The notes below the pieces were generated by a model. The model worked only from the letters and a program-made list of their open reading frames with translations. It ran no database searches and was not told the DNA's origin. Made by a program: the position numbers and the translations under genes. From Deltaproteobacteria bacterium (GTDB lineage: Bacteria; Bdellovibrionota; FAC87; UBA2466), in assembly GCA_900299195.1 (NCBI GenBank), contig OMIX01000061.1, positions 1 through 57,327 on the forward strand: 57,327 nt of DNA. The letters are read 5' to 3'. This document shows, in pieces, positions 24,251-33,240 of the stretch (position 1 is its first letter; the number at the start of each line of letters is the position of its first letter).

Positions 24251-24748
24251 ATGCGCTTCCTTAAATTATCTATTGTTTCACTCATCACCACTATTAACTT
24301 TGTTTCGGCTTCGATAAGCGATTGGTTTCCAATAACACCCAACGAGAAAATCACTCCAGGGGATGTTTGCGATGTAGCCAACAGCTTTCGCTATCCCGAA
24401 AGAATCAAATATTGCGAAAGAGAAGTTTCTCGGGAAAGAAAAGCTGCTATTTTTTTAACCTATGATCGAGAATTAGGTTTTCATACCCGAGAAATGAATC
24501 GAGCCGATTTTAAAATTGATCATTACATTCCTCTTTGCATGGGTGGAAGTAATGATGATGAAAATCTTTGGCCTCAACACAAAACCATCTATCAACAAAC
24601 TGATCCCCTAGAGCCAGTTTTATGCGAACTGATGGCTTCGGGCCAAATGCTCCAAGCAAAAGCCATTTCGATCATTCGAAGTGTCAAACAGCATCCTGAG
24701 ACCTCAGAAAAAACTCTCAGAGACTTAGAATCCCAATTAAGACGATAA
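24251..24748 (+). CDS. Secreted HNH-type nuclease under purine riboswitch control
   Basis: A 165-residue protein with a signal peptide (residues 1-20, ending near VSA) and an HNH-type motif: FKIDHYIPLCMGGSNDDENLWPQ, the DH-x(n)-GGS-x-DDENL-x-PQ form of HNH nucleases, with flanking Cys. The signal peptide puts it outside the cytosol. The direct link to a guanine riboswitch 10 bases upstream suggests the nuclease is made when purines run short, so it may serve to scavenge nucleobases from external DNA. The catalytic His (DH) and the Asn of DENLWPQ are present. The family is confident; the scavenging role is inferred. Confidence 0.85.
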   Translation: MRFLKLSIVSLITTINFVSASISDWFPITPNEKITPGDVCDVANSFRYPERIKYCEREVSRERKAAIFLTYDRELGFHTREMNRADFKIDHYIPLCMGGSNDDENLWPQHKTIYQQTDPLEPVLCELMASGQMLQAKAISIIRSVKQHPETSEKTLRDLESQLRR

Positions 24749-24755
24749 ACTGCCC

Positions 24756-25271
24756 TTAATTACTACGCGGGGACACGTTCCGACTCGAAACAAGTGTGGG
24801 GCAAGCTACGCGCGAAGGGGAAGTGCTGTGACAAGAAAAAAGTGAACCATTGACCCACAGATGGGTAATGGCTCTTCCGTCAGGAATCCATAAGGAACTT
24901 GGGCCCGCTTTTGGGAGAGAACCCACTCCAACTTCACTAGCCACTTGACGACCTTCTGCACACACAAATACCAAGTGAGAAGGTTCCTCTGAAGGAGAAT
25001 AGTGGCAATTGACAGTGGCATCTGCAAACGAAACTGCGATTTTGTCACTGCTAGTTAAACTATCTGGGTACTCTAGCTCGACTATCTGGCTCTGCACTAA
25101 CTGTGCAGGTGACTTTACAGGCAAAAAACCACCGGTTTTTGAAAAGGTTCCCCTGTTCTGAAGCGAACAACTGACTGCTAGTGCCAGTGAAAAAACAATA
25201 AGTAGACGCCGATATCGCAAACGCTCTCCTTGCCAATACTTAGAGATCCCTCTAGAACTTAACTTTAACAT
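24756..25271 (-). CDS. Probable lipoprotein of unknown function
   Basis: Start chosen at the ATG at 25271. A longer start at 25355 only adds 28 unconserved residues. The N-terminal region ends in a lipobox-like VFSLALAVSCSLQNRG, so the protein (about 171 residues) is probably lipid-anchored. It has four further Cys, three of them in VNCHYSPSEEPSHLVFVC and SLFSCHSTSPSRVAC, which could form disulfides. No family recognised. It is divergent from rocD and its end converges with the HNH gene end 7 bases away. Confidence 0.55.
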   Translation of the reverse strand: MLKLSSRGISKYWQGERLRYRRLLIVFSLALAVSCSLQNRGTFSKTGGFLPVKSPAQLVQSQIVELEYPDSLTSSDKIAVSFADATVNCHYSPSEEPSHLVFVCAEGRQVASEVGVGSLPKAGPSSLWIPDGRAITHLWVNGSLFSCHSTSPSRVACPTLVSSRNVSPRSN

Positions 25272-25379
25272 GGAACTTTGGCTCTGAAGTTGGAACAATT
25301 GTGTTGTTTTTTTCACAATAATCGATTCTTCAGGTAGCCATAAAAAGGGTTTCAATAAAGAAGCTAGAAGTGACTAAAA

Positions 25380-26597
25380 ATGAGACAGTCTAAGGATTTT
25401 ATTGAACTTGAAAATCAAGTAGGAGCCCACAACTATCATCCCTTACCTGTGGTGTTAAGTCGCGGCGAGGGAGCTTATTTATGGGACGTTGAAGGTAAAA
25501 AGTACCTCGATTTTTTATCGGCTTACTCGGCAGTCAATCAAGGTCACTGCCACCCCAAAATTATTCAGGCGCTCACTGAACAAGCTAAAGTTCTCACATT
25601 AACCTCACGAGCTTTTCACAACGATCAACTCGGTCCCTACGAGCAGTTTGTAACCGAGTTTTTTGGATACGACAGAATGCTACCGATGAACACCGGAGTC
25701 GAAGCCGGGGAAACAGCCCTAAAATTGTGCAGAAAATGGGGATATCAGAAAAAGAAGATCGCCGAAAACAAAGCCAAAATTATTTTTGCCGAGGGCAACT
25801 TCTGGGGCAGAACCATTGCCGCGGTGTCATCCTCTACCGATCCTGTCACCTACAAAGAGTTTGGTCCTTACACTCCTGGTTTTGAAATGATTCCCTACAA
25901 TAACTTGCTCGCCCTTGAAAAGGCCTGTCAGGATCCTAATGCTGCTGGATTCATGGTAGAGCCGATACAAGGTGAAGCTGGAGTGATTGTACCCAACCCA
26001 GGCTACTTAAAAGGGGTTCGAGAAATTTGCTCTAAATACAATGTCCTATTTATTGCCGATGAAGTTCAGACGGGATTAGGCCGAACCGGAAAATTGCTGG
26101 CCTGTGACCATGAAAATATAAAACCTGACCTTCTAATTTTAGGAAAAGCTTTGTCGGGAGGAGTTATTCCCGTGTCTGCCGTTTTGGGAAGTCATGAAAT
26201 TTTACTCTGTTTAAAACCGGGTGAACATGGCTCCACTTTCGGGGGAAATCCCTTGGCCTGTGCCGTAGCAAAAGCAGCTCTCGAAGTGCTTAAAGACGAA
26301 AAACTCTCGGAACGAGCTCTCACTCTCGGAAATGTTTTTAGAGATCGTTTAAAAGCACTCAACATGCCCTGGGTGAAGAATGTGCGGGGCAAGGGTTTAC
26401 TAAACGCAGTTGAAATAGATCCCAACCATAAATTCACTGCTCTAAAAATATGTCTAGAACTGGCACAAAAAGGACTTTTAGCCAAACCCACTCACGGACA
26501 CATTATCAGGTTTGCTCCCCCCTTAGTGATCTCCGAAACGGATCTCATTAAAGGTTGTGACATCATCATTGAAACTTTCCGGCAACATGACGGATGA
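25380..26597 (+). CDS. rocD: Ornithine aminotransferase (RocD-like)
   Basis: A 405-residue PLP enzyme of class III aminotransferases. N-terminal [33 protein letters not shown], then [22 protein letters not shown], the cofactor-binding [13 protein letters not shown] and [15 protein letters not shown], and the PLP Lys in [17 protein letters not shown]. The [11 protein letters not shown] block and [13 protein letters not shown] are distinctive of ornithine aminotransferase rather than acetylornithine or GABA transaminases. It moves ornithine's delta-amino group to 2-oxoglutarate, giving glutamate semialdehyde. Its stop overlaps a downstream ATG. Confidence 0.93.
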   Translation: MRQSKDFIELENQVGAHNYHPLPVVLSRGEGAYLWDVEGKKYLDFLSAYSAVNQGHCHPKIIQALTEQAKVLTLTSRAFHNDQLGPYEQFVTEFFGYDRMLPMNTGVEAGETALKLCRKWGYQKKKIAENKAKIIFAEGNFWGRTIAAVSSSTDPVTYKEFGPYTPGFEMIPYNNLLALEKACQDPNAAGFMVEPIQGEAGVIVPNPGYLKGVREICSKYNVLFIADEVQTGLGRTGKLLACDHENIKPDLLILGKALSGGVIPVSAVLGSHEILLCLKPGEHGSTFGGNPLACAVAKAALEVLKDEKLSERALTLGNVFRDRLKALNMPWVKNVRGKGLLNAVEIDPNHKFTALKICLELAQKGLLAKPTHGHIIRFAPPLVISETDLIKGCDIIIETFRQHDG

Positions 26598-26692
26598 TTT
26601 TCACATTGGGAAAACAAAAATCACCTGGCGTTGTCCTTGCACTTAGGCTCATGCAGGTGTACCCAGGGACTGTAGCCCTTAAGAACACGACT

Positions 26693-28426
26693 ATGAAAAA
26701 AACATCTTTAGCCCTTTTTTGTCTGCTATTTTTGACTCGTCCGACTTTGAGTTGTGAAAAGCTTCTTCAAAGCTTAGGCGAAAAGACAAGTTTAGCTGAT
26801 CTAGTCAGAGATAAAAAACCTTGGGAAACAATTGAAGCCAACTCAGAACAACGCCAACCCTATTACATCGGAGCCACACCTAGGGAATTTTTGATTCAGG
26901 GAAAACAAGCTACTTCCCCTGTATTACCCACTTTTTTAAAGGCTTTGGCCGAACGTCAATCCCAGTCGATTTTAGAGCGTTTAGGAGTGCAAGAAGTTCA
27001 ATTTGAGATTTGGCCCTATCTCACTGACCAAGGCGATCCTAACTGGGTTTTTGCGCGCTACCGAGAGAATAGCCAAGCCCCCTGGCATTGGTTGAAATCC
27101 AACCATTGGTTAAAATCTGAAAACGCAGATTTGCCAGTCCCTGCCCTGCCCCAGTGGATCAATCCGCATCAAGAGAAAGGACACCAAGAACTTTTCAAAG
27201 ATTTTTTAGAGTTTGATAATTTATATCAAAAACCTGCTTATCAAGAAGCTATCTGGACCCGAAACCGAGCAAGCGAAATAATTGCAGCTTGGATTTCTCC
27301 AACAGAAAAAAACACCCTTTTAGATTTAATCGCCCAAGATCCGTCGGTCAGAGCTAGACTTTTGCCCCAGCCATCTCGATTTAATGATTCACCTAAAACT
27401 TTCGTTGTGGCCGCTCAACGGCATGTTCCGCTCAATTGGATGAATGAGAAAATTCGGTGGCGGGAAATCTCGGGAGATCTGCCCCCCAAAATCGGTTCGG
27501 TGGTCGATCTCTCTTTTTCACCTCAGTTTGATTCTGGATTTAAAAATGATGTTAGGATTTTATCTGGGGAAGAGGAGGCCATTTTCCCCATTTCAAAAAA
27601 GAAAATGCGTTTCACCCAGAAAAGTTCAGCTCAACCTGACCACCAATTAGGTGATGTCGTCGACTATCTTGCCGAAAGATATCAAAGGCTCGGATTGGTA
27701 ACGAAAAGGCAACCTTTTACCTGGAGGGGAATCCCGCAATCCAACTTAATTGCGATTATTCCAGGCAAAAACCGAAAACTATCTCCGATTGTTTTTGCAG
27801 ACCATTTCGATACTGCATTTGCCGAAGACCACTTTTCTAAAACCCATGAAAGAATCACCAACCCGGGTGCCGATGACAACGCTACTGCAACGGCCAGCCT
27901 TTTGAGGGCTGCTGAGGAACTCAAAGAAAAGCAACCGGAAAGGGACATTTGGCTGCTGCATTTGACGGGAGAGGAGTTTCCTAGTGATGACCTTGGGGTT
28001 AGACACTTCATGAAAGAGCTCCTCAAAGAGCGCAAGGATATTGCTGGAATGGTATTAGTCGACATGATTGGAATTAGAGATGCAAAAGACCCAGTGTTTC
28101 AAATCAATGGGGGACAATCCCAGGGGGCTTTGCAATTATCGCGAATTGCGATGCAGTCAGCACAGCTTAGAAAATCCCCATTCAAACCCACCTATCGAAG
28201 CCGTTTCGACGATAAAAGCTATCTCTACAACACCGATGGTTACATTTTAGATAGCTTAGGCTTTCCAGTCGTTTTTTTTAATGAACACTTAAATCGTCAC
28301 ACCATGGGCCACATCAACTCGCATTATCATCAAACCACTGATCTCTCGCCCAATGTGGACTTTGAATATGCGACTCACATCTCAAAAATCGCTATCACCA
28401 CTCTGTGGAATGCGGCTCTCAGATAA
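26693..28426 (+). CDS. Secreted M28-family metallopeptidase
   Basis: The start is set at ATG 26693 because a signal peptide (MKKTSLALFCLLFLTRP) starts there; an ATG overlapping the rocD stop (26594) adds a 33-residue tail. The product is 577 residues. The C-terminal M28 domain has the zinc ligands in order: IVFADHFDTAF (His, Asp), NPGADDNATATASLL (Asp), HLTGEEFPSDD (Glu-Glu), VDMIGIRD (Asp), and HYHQTTD (final His). The N-terminal 300 residues are a separate, unrecognised region. It is probably an aminopeptidase or carboxypeptidase that digests external peptides. Confidence 0.88.
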   Translation: MKKTSLALFCLLFLTRPTLSCEKLLQSLGEKTSLADLVRDKKPWETIEANSEQRQPYYIGATPREFLIQGKQATSPVLPTFLKALAERQSQSILERLGVQEVQFEIWPYLTDQGDPNWVFARYRENSQAPWHWLKSNHWLKSENADLPVPALPQWINPHQEKGHQELFKDFLEFDNLYQKPAYQEAIWTRNRASEIIAAWISPTEKNTLLDLIAQDPSVRARLLPQPSRFNDSPKTFVVAAQRHVPLNWMNEKIRWREISGDLPPKIGSVVDLSFSPQFDSGFKNDVRILSGEEEAIFPISKKKMRFTQKSSAQPDHQLGDVVDYLAERYQRLGLVTKRQPFTWRGIPQSNLIAIIPGKNRKLSPIVFADHFDTAFAEDHFSKTHERITNPGADDNATATASLLRAAEELKEKQPERDIWLLHLTGEEFPSDDLGVRHFMKELLKERKDIAGMVLVDMIGIRDAKDPVFQINGGQSQGALQLSRIAMQSAQLRKSPFKPTYRSRFDDKSYLYNTDGYILDSLGFPVVFFNEHLNRHTMGHINSHYHQTTDLSPNVDFEYATHISKIAITTLWNAALR

Positions 28427-28598
28427 CAAAATTAAGGTCCCTATCAACTAGGATAAGTTTACGAAAATCTCGTAAGATGTCTCACACGGTTGCCCTTTTT
28501 GCGTCCTATTTTTGGTTTTGGGTAATGTAGACTTTGAGAATGCCATTCCTATAGACTTGGCGCTGCGATTGCACCTACCTTCTCGAGGTGTTGTCCGT

Positions 28599-30044
28599 AT
28601 GCGCGCTGGATACCTGTTTGTTACCTTAATTCTTGCTCAGTTCTCAGCTTTTGCGTCTCCTCAGTTTACCAAATGTGCAAGAGTTTTAAGGGTCCTCAGT
28701 CTCACACCCCACGATACCAGTGTGGAATTGGAAATTAGGAATTCTGAACCCATTCTTTCTCTTCTTACTACTACCGATGGGACTTTGGCTCCGTTACTTC
28801 CTCCCAGAGCCAACAAAGAAAATAACTCAATAGTTCTTCCCCCTGCGCTCGAAGATACTTTTAGAGGGGTAACTTACGATCAAATGGCTTCAACTCCATG
28901 GGACAACCTCACTTCAAGAGAAAAACGCCTCTTTCTCAATTGGATTACGGTAAGAAAAACAACTCCCTTCTTTGAAGATCGCACCGTTCCCGGAATTAAA
29001 ATCAAAGATAAAGCCACTCTCACTTTCAAAAAAGAAACCGATTTTCTTGGAAGAGTTTATGAGGCGGGCGAACATGAAATTGACATTTCTCACCTGTTTA
29101 GAAAAGTGGAATACGGAAGCCCCGATCAAAGCCCAGAATTTTTAGAACTTCACTTTAGGACCAATCGTCCATCAGGAGAAGTTTCTAATGGTGCTTGGAC
29201 CTTCCTAACAGGGATTTCAGTTCCCAAGAATCATCAACACGTTCATGTAGTAAGTGCTTTAAACATCAAACAACTTCAATCCGATGGGCCTGTTCGTTCC
29301 TTAATGTTCACCGATTACTATCGAAGAGCCAACCTAGTTCTTGAAATGATGAGCCTGATTGAAGACAAAAACTCGGGTCTGTCTAAAAGAGAATCCGAAA
29401 ACGTCATTTTCTGGGATACTCTTACTCCCGACAAGCTAAAGTCGGTATATGATTTTTTTGAGTTCACTCGCAATGTCGGCCACCAACCCCCTTTCCAATC
29501 TCGCGCTAAAATGGCTTATGTGGGATTTCGAGGTGCTGACACTTATGACTCTTCAGATCTGATAGGTTTTGAAGTGCGAGGCATTTCGCATTTATCAAAT
29601 CCAGAAGATATCAAAAAATATCTCAATACACTCCAATGGACTCTCCAACAAGAGCACTATGGAATCTCAAAAGCAGAAATGGAAAAGTGGATAGAGACTC
29701 ACCGAACCCATACAGCTATCGACACCACTCCCCTTTATTACAATCAACCTTGGGAGAACTTGAAAAGCAACGGCTTTGGACATCGATTTGAAGAGATCGA
29801 CCCTTACATGAGAAACCACTTTTTTGACTTGGAAAAGAATCGAGAACTCAAAATGCTTATTCACGATTGGTCTAAGGACCCTCTTCTTTTTCAAAAACCC
29901 AAGCTTTTGAAGCGTATTCGAGACGAGCAAATCAAAGCAATCTCAGATCTCAACTCGGGAACCTTTAGTATTCGACAAGTCATGGAGCAGTTTTTAATTC
30001 GGTCTGGGATTTACGGTATTTTCACCCGCTCGCTAGGAAACTGA
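28599..30044 (+). CDS. Secreted protein of unknown function (481 aa)
   Basis: Start set at ATG 28599 because a signal peptide (MRAGYLFVTLILAQFSAFAS) starts there; an in-frame ATG at 28512 adds 29 residues. The mature part alternates beta and helical sections (GEHEIDISHLFRKVEYG; NVGHQPPFQSRAKMAYVGFRG; QHVHVVSALNIKQ). The many charged and aromatic residues and lack of a membrane segment suggest a periplasmic or secreted enzyme or binding protein. No family recognised. The 104-residue gene starts 53 bases after its end. Confidence 0.6.
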   Translation: MRAGYLFVTLILAQFSAFASPQFTKCARVLRVLSLTPHDTSVELEIRNSEPILSLLTTTDGTLAPLLPPRANKENNSIVLPPALEDTFRGVTYDQMASTPWDNLTSREKRLFLNWITVRKTTPFFEDRTVPGIKIKDKATLTFKKETDFLGRVYEAGEHEIDISHLFRKVEYGSPDQSPEFLELHFRTNRPSGEVSNGAWTFLTGISVPKNHQHVHVVSALNIKQLQSDGPVRSLMFTDYYRRANLVLEMMSLIEDKNSGLSKRESENVIFWDTLTPDKLKSVYDFFEFTRNVGHQPPFQSRAKMAYVGFRGADTYDSSDLIGFEVRGISHLSNPEDIKKYLNTLQWTLQQEHYGISKAEMEKWIETHRTHTAIDTTPLYYNQPWENLKSNGFGHRFEEIDPYMRNHFFDLEKNRELKMLIHDWSKDPLLFQKPKLLKRIRDEQIKAISDLNSGTFSIRQVMEQFLIRSGIYGIFTRSLGN

Positions 30045-30096
30045 TTTACAATTAAAACCAACGATAGGACTATTCCTTCAAGGAGACTTTACCCAA

Positions 30097-30411
30097 ATGA
30101 AACCCTTTATTCTTTTCTTTTTAGTTACTTTTTCTATCCTAGGCTTTTCTTTAGAGAAAAACTCGCATCACAAAAAGGAAACATCCATTCCTGATAAAGT
30201 AGATGCTGAATTAAAACAGATTAAAAAACAGCTAGAAAAGCTGGAAAAGGAAATTACAGAAAGTGCGAAAAAGAAAAGTGAGGACGCTAAAGATTCTTTA
30301 GAACAAGCTGAAGATAATGCCAGAGATCTCGTCAAAAAGGGACTCAATGAGGTTGCGGATGGATTAAACACTCTTGAGAAAAAAGTCCGCAAAATGGCAG
30401 ATGAAAAATAA
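30097..30411 (+). CDS. Small exported coiled-coil protein
   Basis: A 104-residue protein with a signal peptide (residues 1-20, MKPFILFFLVTFSILGFS) and then a single charged amphipathic helix rich in Lys, Glu and Ala with heptad spacing (ELKQIKKQLEKLEKEITES and later KDSLEQAEDNARDLVKK). It resembles small apolipoprotein-like or LEA-like helical periplasmic proteins. Preceded by AAGGAG before the ATG. No family recognised. Confidence 0.65.
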   Translation: MKPFILFFLVTFSILGFSLEKNSHHKKETSIPDKVDAELKQIKKQLEKLEKEITESAKKKSEDAKDSLEQAEDNARDLVKKGLNEVADGLNTLEKKVRKMADEK

Positions 30412-30490
30412 GTTTAGTCCCCTTTGCTGACACGAGACCCCAAACCCAAAAGACTACCTTTCAGACTATCAATTAATGTGCATCCCCGCC

Positions 30491-31714
30491 CTACACCAAC
30501 GCTAGGGATCGATTCATTTCATTGCGAGTGATTTGTATAGCTTCGTCAATTCCCATTCCGGGTTTGGCTAAGATCGCTGTCGGCTGGGTGGCTAACGCAA
30601 CCTGAACGGACATGCGGGCAGAGAGATCTGTTTCTACACAACTGCCCCCCAGAAGACTTCCCACGCCTAATTTTTTAAGATTCAATACGGCTTCAACACT
30701 GTGATGGATTCCCCCCAAATCAGGCATCTTAATGTGCACCATGTGGACAGCTCCACTCCGTGCAAACTCTAATATGTCAGAAAGAGTGTTGGCCCACTCA
30801 TCTGCCACCAACTGAACCTTGATATTTCTTTGCTCTAGAATGGCTCTTAATTCCTTCAACTGGAAAATAGTCTCTGTTTGATTAGAACCAAGTAGCCCAC
30901 TTTCAATTCTCACTGGATAAGGATAGCAAGATTCTTCAATTCTTTTTAAATATTCGCCTATCTTTTTCGCATCGTCGTTAAATACGACCCCCAAAGCCCC
31001 GTGAACATCGAGATGGATAACGGGGTGATAGTTTTTGTCCCCTAGATCTCCTATTTGTTTTCTGAGCCAGTTCACATATCCAAGAAGGTTTTCCCCTTGG
31101 GCTCCCACCTGATTAGGGATGTCATCCACTTGGCCGTGAGGAAGACCCGCCAATCGATTTCTCAACATTTTTTCAGCATTCACTTCGCGCTGATTACCTG
31201 AAGACCCTTGAATAGGAACTGCTTGAGGAACTTCGACCAGTCCCCACTCTCTTTGAAGGGTTTGCCAAGGCTGTTCTGAATGAGCAAAAGCAAATACCTG
31301 GAGCAAGGATTGGCTAAGACCATATTTCACAGCTAACGAAAGTTCCAAATGATCGATCTCAGCCATCAGGTTTCGAAAAGTGGTCAGTTCCTTATTTTTC
31401 AGAAAAGGAATAACACTTTTTTTAATTTGGGCTATCCCATCGCTGGCTCGAAAGAGCTTTTCTCTCCCTGATTTTCCGGAATAGGAAACACCTACACAAT
31501 CTCCCCAACTCCAGCCCGTCTCTTCGCAATAAATCCCTAAAGACACCACTTCTGCAATTTCTCTAACGAACCTAAATCCTTCGGTAGAAGAGGGTGTCAC
31601 CCACCGTTTATCCTCTGAAATAGAATGGTTTCGTAACGTCGTAAAGTCTTCATAGTAATAAGCCCCTTGTCCTTCAATGGCGCGAACCTCAGCGATTCGG
31701 AGATTTTTTTTCAT
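30491..31714 (-). CDS. Methylaspartate ammonia-lyase-like enolase-superfamily enzyme
   Basis: Start set at ATG 31714, which overlaps the transporter stop (ATGA); an upstream GTG at 31759 adds 15 residues. The 407-residue length matches MAL (about 413). The family signatures are clear: the base Lys in HIKMPDLGGIHHS (Lys329; Lys331 in the Citrobacter enzyme), the metal-binding GGSCVETD and the final PGMGIDEAIQI. MAL removes ammonia from 3-methylaspartate to give mesaconate, known in glutamate fermentation and the haloarchaeal methylaspartate cycle. Here it is the last gene of a 2OG oxygenase, dehydrogenase and BCCT operon and no glutamate mutase is seen, so its natural substrate may differ. Confidence 0.85.
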   Translation of the reverse strand: MKKNLRIAEVRAIEGQGAYYYEDFTTLRNHSISEDKRWVTPSSTEGFRFVREIAEVVSLGIYCEETGWSWGDCVGVSYSGKSGREKLFRASDGIAQIKKSVIPFLKNKELTTFRNLMAEIDHLELSLAVKYGLSQSLLQVFAFAHSEQPWQTLQREWGLVEVPQAVPIQGSSGNQREVNAEKMLRNRLAGLPHGQVDDIPNQVGAQGENLLGYVNWLRKQIGDLGDKNYHPVIHLDVHGALGVVFNDDAKKIGEYLKRIEESCYPYPVRIESGLLGSNQTETIFQLKELRAILEQRNIKVQLVADEWANTLSDILEFARSGAVHMVHIKMPDLGGIHHSVEAVLNLKKLGVGSLLGGSCVETDLSARMSVQVALATQPTAILAKPGMGIDEAIQITRNEMNRSLALV

Positions 31715-33240
31715 GATTTTCTTCCCCGTGCAGTTCGAAAAGAAACCCCCATTCTCCACACTAAAACAAAGGCACAGGCGATTTCAAAAATAAGAGCAGG
31801 AAACCCGCCCAAAACTGAAAGGGTTTTAATTCCATTAAGACCTTGCGAAAAAAGCATAGCCATCGCTAACAGTCCAATGCAAGTTCCCCAAAGCAGCTTC
31901 ATCCCAGTCGACGGATTTGGATTTTCAGGGTCGATTTTTTTAGAAGACATGGCTGCCATGGCAATCGTATTAGAATCGGTAGCCGTGACACAGGATACGC
32001 ATAAACCGATCAAAAAGATGGGAATAATCACACGGGCCAGAGGAAACTGAGAAAGCACATAGAACATAATACTCTCCGCCCCTTGTGTTTTGAGCAATGA
32101 TTCTAAGGGAAGTTTCTGCACTAAGTGCATGTGAACAGCCACAGTACCAAAGACAGAAATCCAGATGGCTCCGAAAGCAGCTAAAACCATCAAGAACATA
32201 GCTATAAAAGATCTGACTCGATAGCCATAACTGATTCTCCCAAGAAAAGTTCCGGTGACCGGAGCCCATGCCAACCAGTTGGCTAAATAAAACACAGGCC
32301 ATTCCCGAATCCAGGCATCTTTTCCATTCCCAAAACCAGAAAAGGTACTGCGGGCAAAAAATGTCGATAGAAATTCTTTTAAGCTAAGAACAGTTTCAGA
32401 AAAAATAAATTGAGTGGGGCCCACCGACAGAAAAAATACAATCAGAAATAAAAATAGTAGCGTATTAAAATGGCTGAATCTTCGTATCCCTCGCTCTAGC
32501 CCCGCTACCGTTGAAAAAACATAAAGGCCCAGCAGAACTCCCCCAATCGCCATCCATAACCAGGGAGAACTTTTAACCTGCATCAAATGGGCTACCCCTC
32601 CCCCGATACTTAAAACCCCCGTCGCCAATGAAGTAGCCATCCCTACGACAAGACAAAAAAGCGAAATGGAATCGGTGAGAGTTCCCAACCAGGGCAATCT
32701 TAAAGGATATAAACAAGAACCGATGCTATAAGGTTGTTTGTCATTAAAAAAAGAAAGCGCAAACAGAAGAGCTGGCAGAGTATAGATCGCGTGCGGAATT
32801 AAGGTCCAATGCATGAACAAAGTGGAAATCGCAAAAACGCCCGACTCTCTTGAGTTAGCTGTCAGTCCAAGGCTTTTCGGCGGCATAGTCATGTGAAAAA
32901 TCGGTTCAGCACAGGCCCAAAACAAAATGCCCACAGCTGTCGTCGTCCCTAAGGCAATTGCAAACCAATTCCAAAAACCAAAAATGGGTTTAGCTTGCTC
33001 GCCTCCAATTTTAACTCTACCTAGTGGAGAAAAGGCACACAGCACCAATAACACAAAAAATACGAATGCCGACCCCCCATAGAGATTTTGAAATCTGTCT
33101 AAAAGAAGAGTTTTTAAAGCATTGGCCGTTTTCTCAACTTCCGAGGGAAAATAGAAGCTTGCCACCACTACCCATAATAAAAGAATAAAAGTGGGCCAAA
33201 AAACAAAACTTTTTAGGTTTTTCACGAGTAACGAACCCAA
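31711..33240 (-). CDS. BCCT-family quaternary-amine transporter
   Basis: A 509-residue protein with about twelve membrane segments and BCCT (betaine/carnitine/choline) motifs: FWACAEPIFHMTMPPKS, MHWTLIPHAIYTLPALLFA, and LANWLAWAPVTGTFLGRISYG, the conserved WAPFxGxFxARIS-like segment. It lacks long N- or C-terminal osmosensing tails, so it is more likely catabolic than osmoprotective. It overlaps the dehydrogenase gene by 19 bases and the lyase gene by 4, showing one transcript. It would import the substrate for this operon. Confidence 0.9.
   Translation of the reverse strand: MGSLLVKNLKSFVFWPTFILLLWVVVASFYFPSEVEKTANALKTLLLDRFQNLYGGSAFVFFVLLVLCAFSPLGRVKIGGEQAKPIFGFWNWFAIALGTTTAVGILFWACAEPIFHMTMPPKSLGLTANSRESGVFAISTLFMHWTLIPHAIYTLPALLFALSFFNDKQPYSIGSCLYPLRLPWLGTLTDSISLFCLVVGMATSLATGVLSIGGGVAHLMQVKSSPWLWMAIGGVLLGLYVFSTVAGLERGIRRFSHFNTLLFLFLIVFFLSVGPTQFIFSETVLSLKEFLSTFFARSTFSGFGNGKDAWIREWPVFYLANWLAWAPVTGTFLGRISYGYRVRSFIAMFLMVLAAFGAIWISVFGTVAVHMHLVQKLPLESLLKTQGAESIMFYVLSQFPLARVIIPIFLIGLCVSCVTATDSNTIAMAAMSSKKIDPENPNPSTGMKLLWGTCIGLLAMAMLFSQGLNGIKTLSVLGGFPALIFEIACAFVLVWRMGVSFRTARGRKS

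Noticed and set aside
26594-26692. M28 peptidase start at the ATG overlapping rocD
   Set aside because: It puts a 33-residue tail in front of a clear signal peptide that starts at 26693.
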